Source of the DNA: Ferrovibrio sp046297895
GTDB taxonomy: Bacteria > Pseudomonadota > Alphaproteobacteria > Ferrovibrionales > Ferrovibrionaceae
Direction: 5' to 3'
Assembly: GCF_046297895.1 (NCBI RefSeq)
Contig: NZ_JBKBHC010000005.1
Span: forward strand, 62,001 to 126,000
Length of the DNA: 64,000 nt
Below are positions 63,511-64,000 of the stretch, piece by piece. Within the stretch, counting starts at the first letter, position 1; every line of letters begins with the position of its first letter. The translations under genes were made by a program, and so were the position numbers. Below the pieces are notes generated by a model. The model did not search any database. It was not told the origin of the DNA and saw only the letters and a program-made list of their open reading frames with translations.

Positions 63511-64000
63511 TCAGGCGGCCGGCGGCCAGCCATGACGTTCGGCCGAGGCCGAGGCGCACCAGGCGTAGAGGGCGTCATAGACCAGCATCCCGCGATCCAG
63601 CATCAGGGCGTCATCGTCCTGACACATCGCAGACAGGCCAAGAGAGATACCGAGTAGGCCGGCTGCCTGCGGGGCCAGGTCGGGCCGGCCGGTATCGGCG
63701 CCCCGCACGATGACGGCCAGTTGTCGCAGCGCCGGATCGTCCTGCAGGCCGTGGCGGGTGATGAAGGCATCGAAGCTGCACAACGCACCGTCATGGCTGT
63801 AGGCCGCGCCAGGGATGTCATAAGGCGTCGCCTGCCAGTCTTCCGCGCGGGCAAAGACCTGATCGGACGGCACGTAGAAGAACCGCGCATCGGGATCGAT
63901 GAAACGGCGCACCAGCCAGGGGCAGGCGACGCGGTCGATCTTGGGCCGTTCGCGGGTGATCCAGCGGCCTGGTTCAGCCGGTGGCTTGGCCTGCAGCGGT
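63511..64000 (-). CDS. chrB: chromate resistance protein ChrB, 5' end beyond window
   Basis: The frame is open to the window edge, 162 codons of the 3' part. The ChrB C-terminal domain is recognisable: WITRERPKIDRVACPWLVRRFIDP, FDAFITRHGL and LMLDRGMLVYDALYAWC. ChrB is a chromate-responsive regulator and/or resistance factor encoded upstream of chrA. The N-terminal half lies outside the window, so its start and DNA-binding part cannot be judged. Confidence 0.9.
   Translation of the reverse strand, partial: PLQAKPPAEPGRWITRERPKIDRVACPWLVRRFIDPDARFFYVPSDQVFARAEDWQATPYDIPGAAYSHDGALCSFDAFITRHGLQDDPALRQLAVIVRGADTGRPDLAPQAAGLLGISLGLSAMCQDDDALMLDRGMLVYDALYAWCASASAERHGWPPAA

Overview
The window is 64 kb of a GC-rich bacterial chromosome, densely coding, with many overlapping or abutting genes. 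Gene order and protein types point to an alphaproteobacterium, most like Rhodospirillales and relatives: rpoZ-rsh-pyrE-pdxJ-acpS-lepB-rnc-era, and argS-SPOR-nagZ-scpA-scpB-tatABC-serS-surE-pcm-LysM/M23. A single bifunctional Rsh, an ErpA-type carrier and an ActS/NlpD-like lipoprotein fit this. I cannot name the genus from sequence alone. No rRNA, tRNA, CRISPR array or insertion sequence was seen.

Layout. 1-4.1 kb: a truncated Tat-exported PhoX phosphatase and a chemoreceptor with a cytosolic C-terminal sensor. 4.1-10.2 kb: a minus-strand run of lytic transglycosylase, haloacid dehalogenase, alpha/beta hydrolase, threonine dehydratase-like enzyme and thiolase. 10.3-16.3 kb: dapA, smpB, a sulfite-oxidase-fold protein, an M81 metallopeptidase divergent from a peptide-type binding protein, and a family 5 uracil-DNA glycosylase. 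16.3-24.8 kb: NYN protein, folK, rpoZ and the rsh-to-era housekeeping cluster. 24.8-31.2 kb: an AEC transporter, ilvD, a second M81 metallopeptidase, three copies of a palindromic repeat and a fatty-acid desaturase.

31.2-33.9 kb is the accessory island. It is clearly AT-rich against its surroundings. It holds a P-loop ATPase (Sll1717-like) followed by a PD-(D/E)XK nuclease-like gene whose reading frame is broken by an early in-frame TAG. Next to it lies a decayed copy of the 3' end of katG. This ATPase plus nuclease pair is the best candidate for an undescribed system, plausibly defensive, although function is inference only.

33.9-45.5 kb: MFS transporter, katG with a divergent XRE/MmyB regulator, an NTF2-like protein, a Cache sensor kinase, GST, recQ, xthA, an isochorismatase-fold protein without a normal start codon or catalytic Cys, and erpA. 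45.7-58.9 kb: the argS-to-LysM/M23 cluster, which links tRNA charging, cell-wall recycling, chromosome condensation and Tat export; the window also carries likely Tat clients (PhoX, the peptide-binding protein). 58.9-64 kb: a DUF815 ATPase, a 2OG-Fe(II) oxygenase, an aldehyde dehydrogenase and a chrB-chrA chromate-resistance pair cut by the window end.
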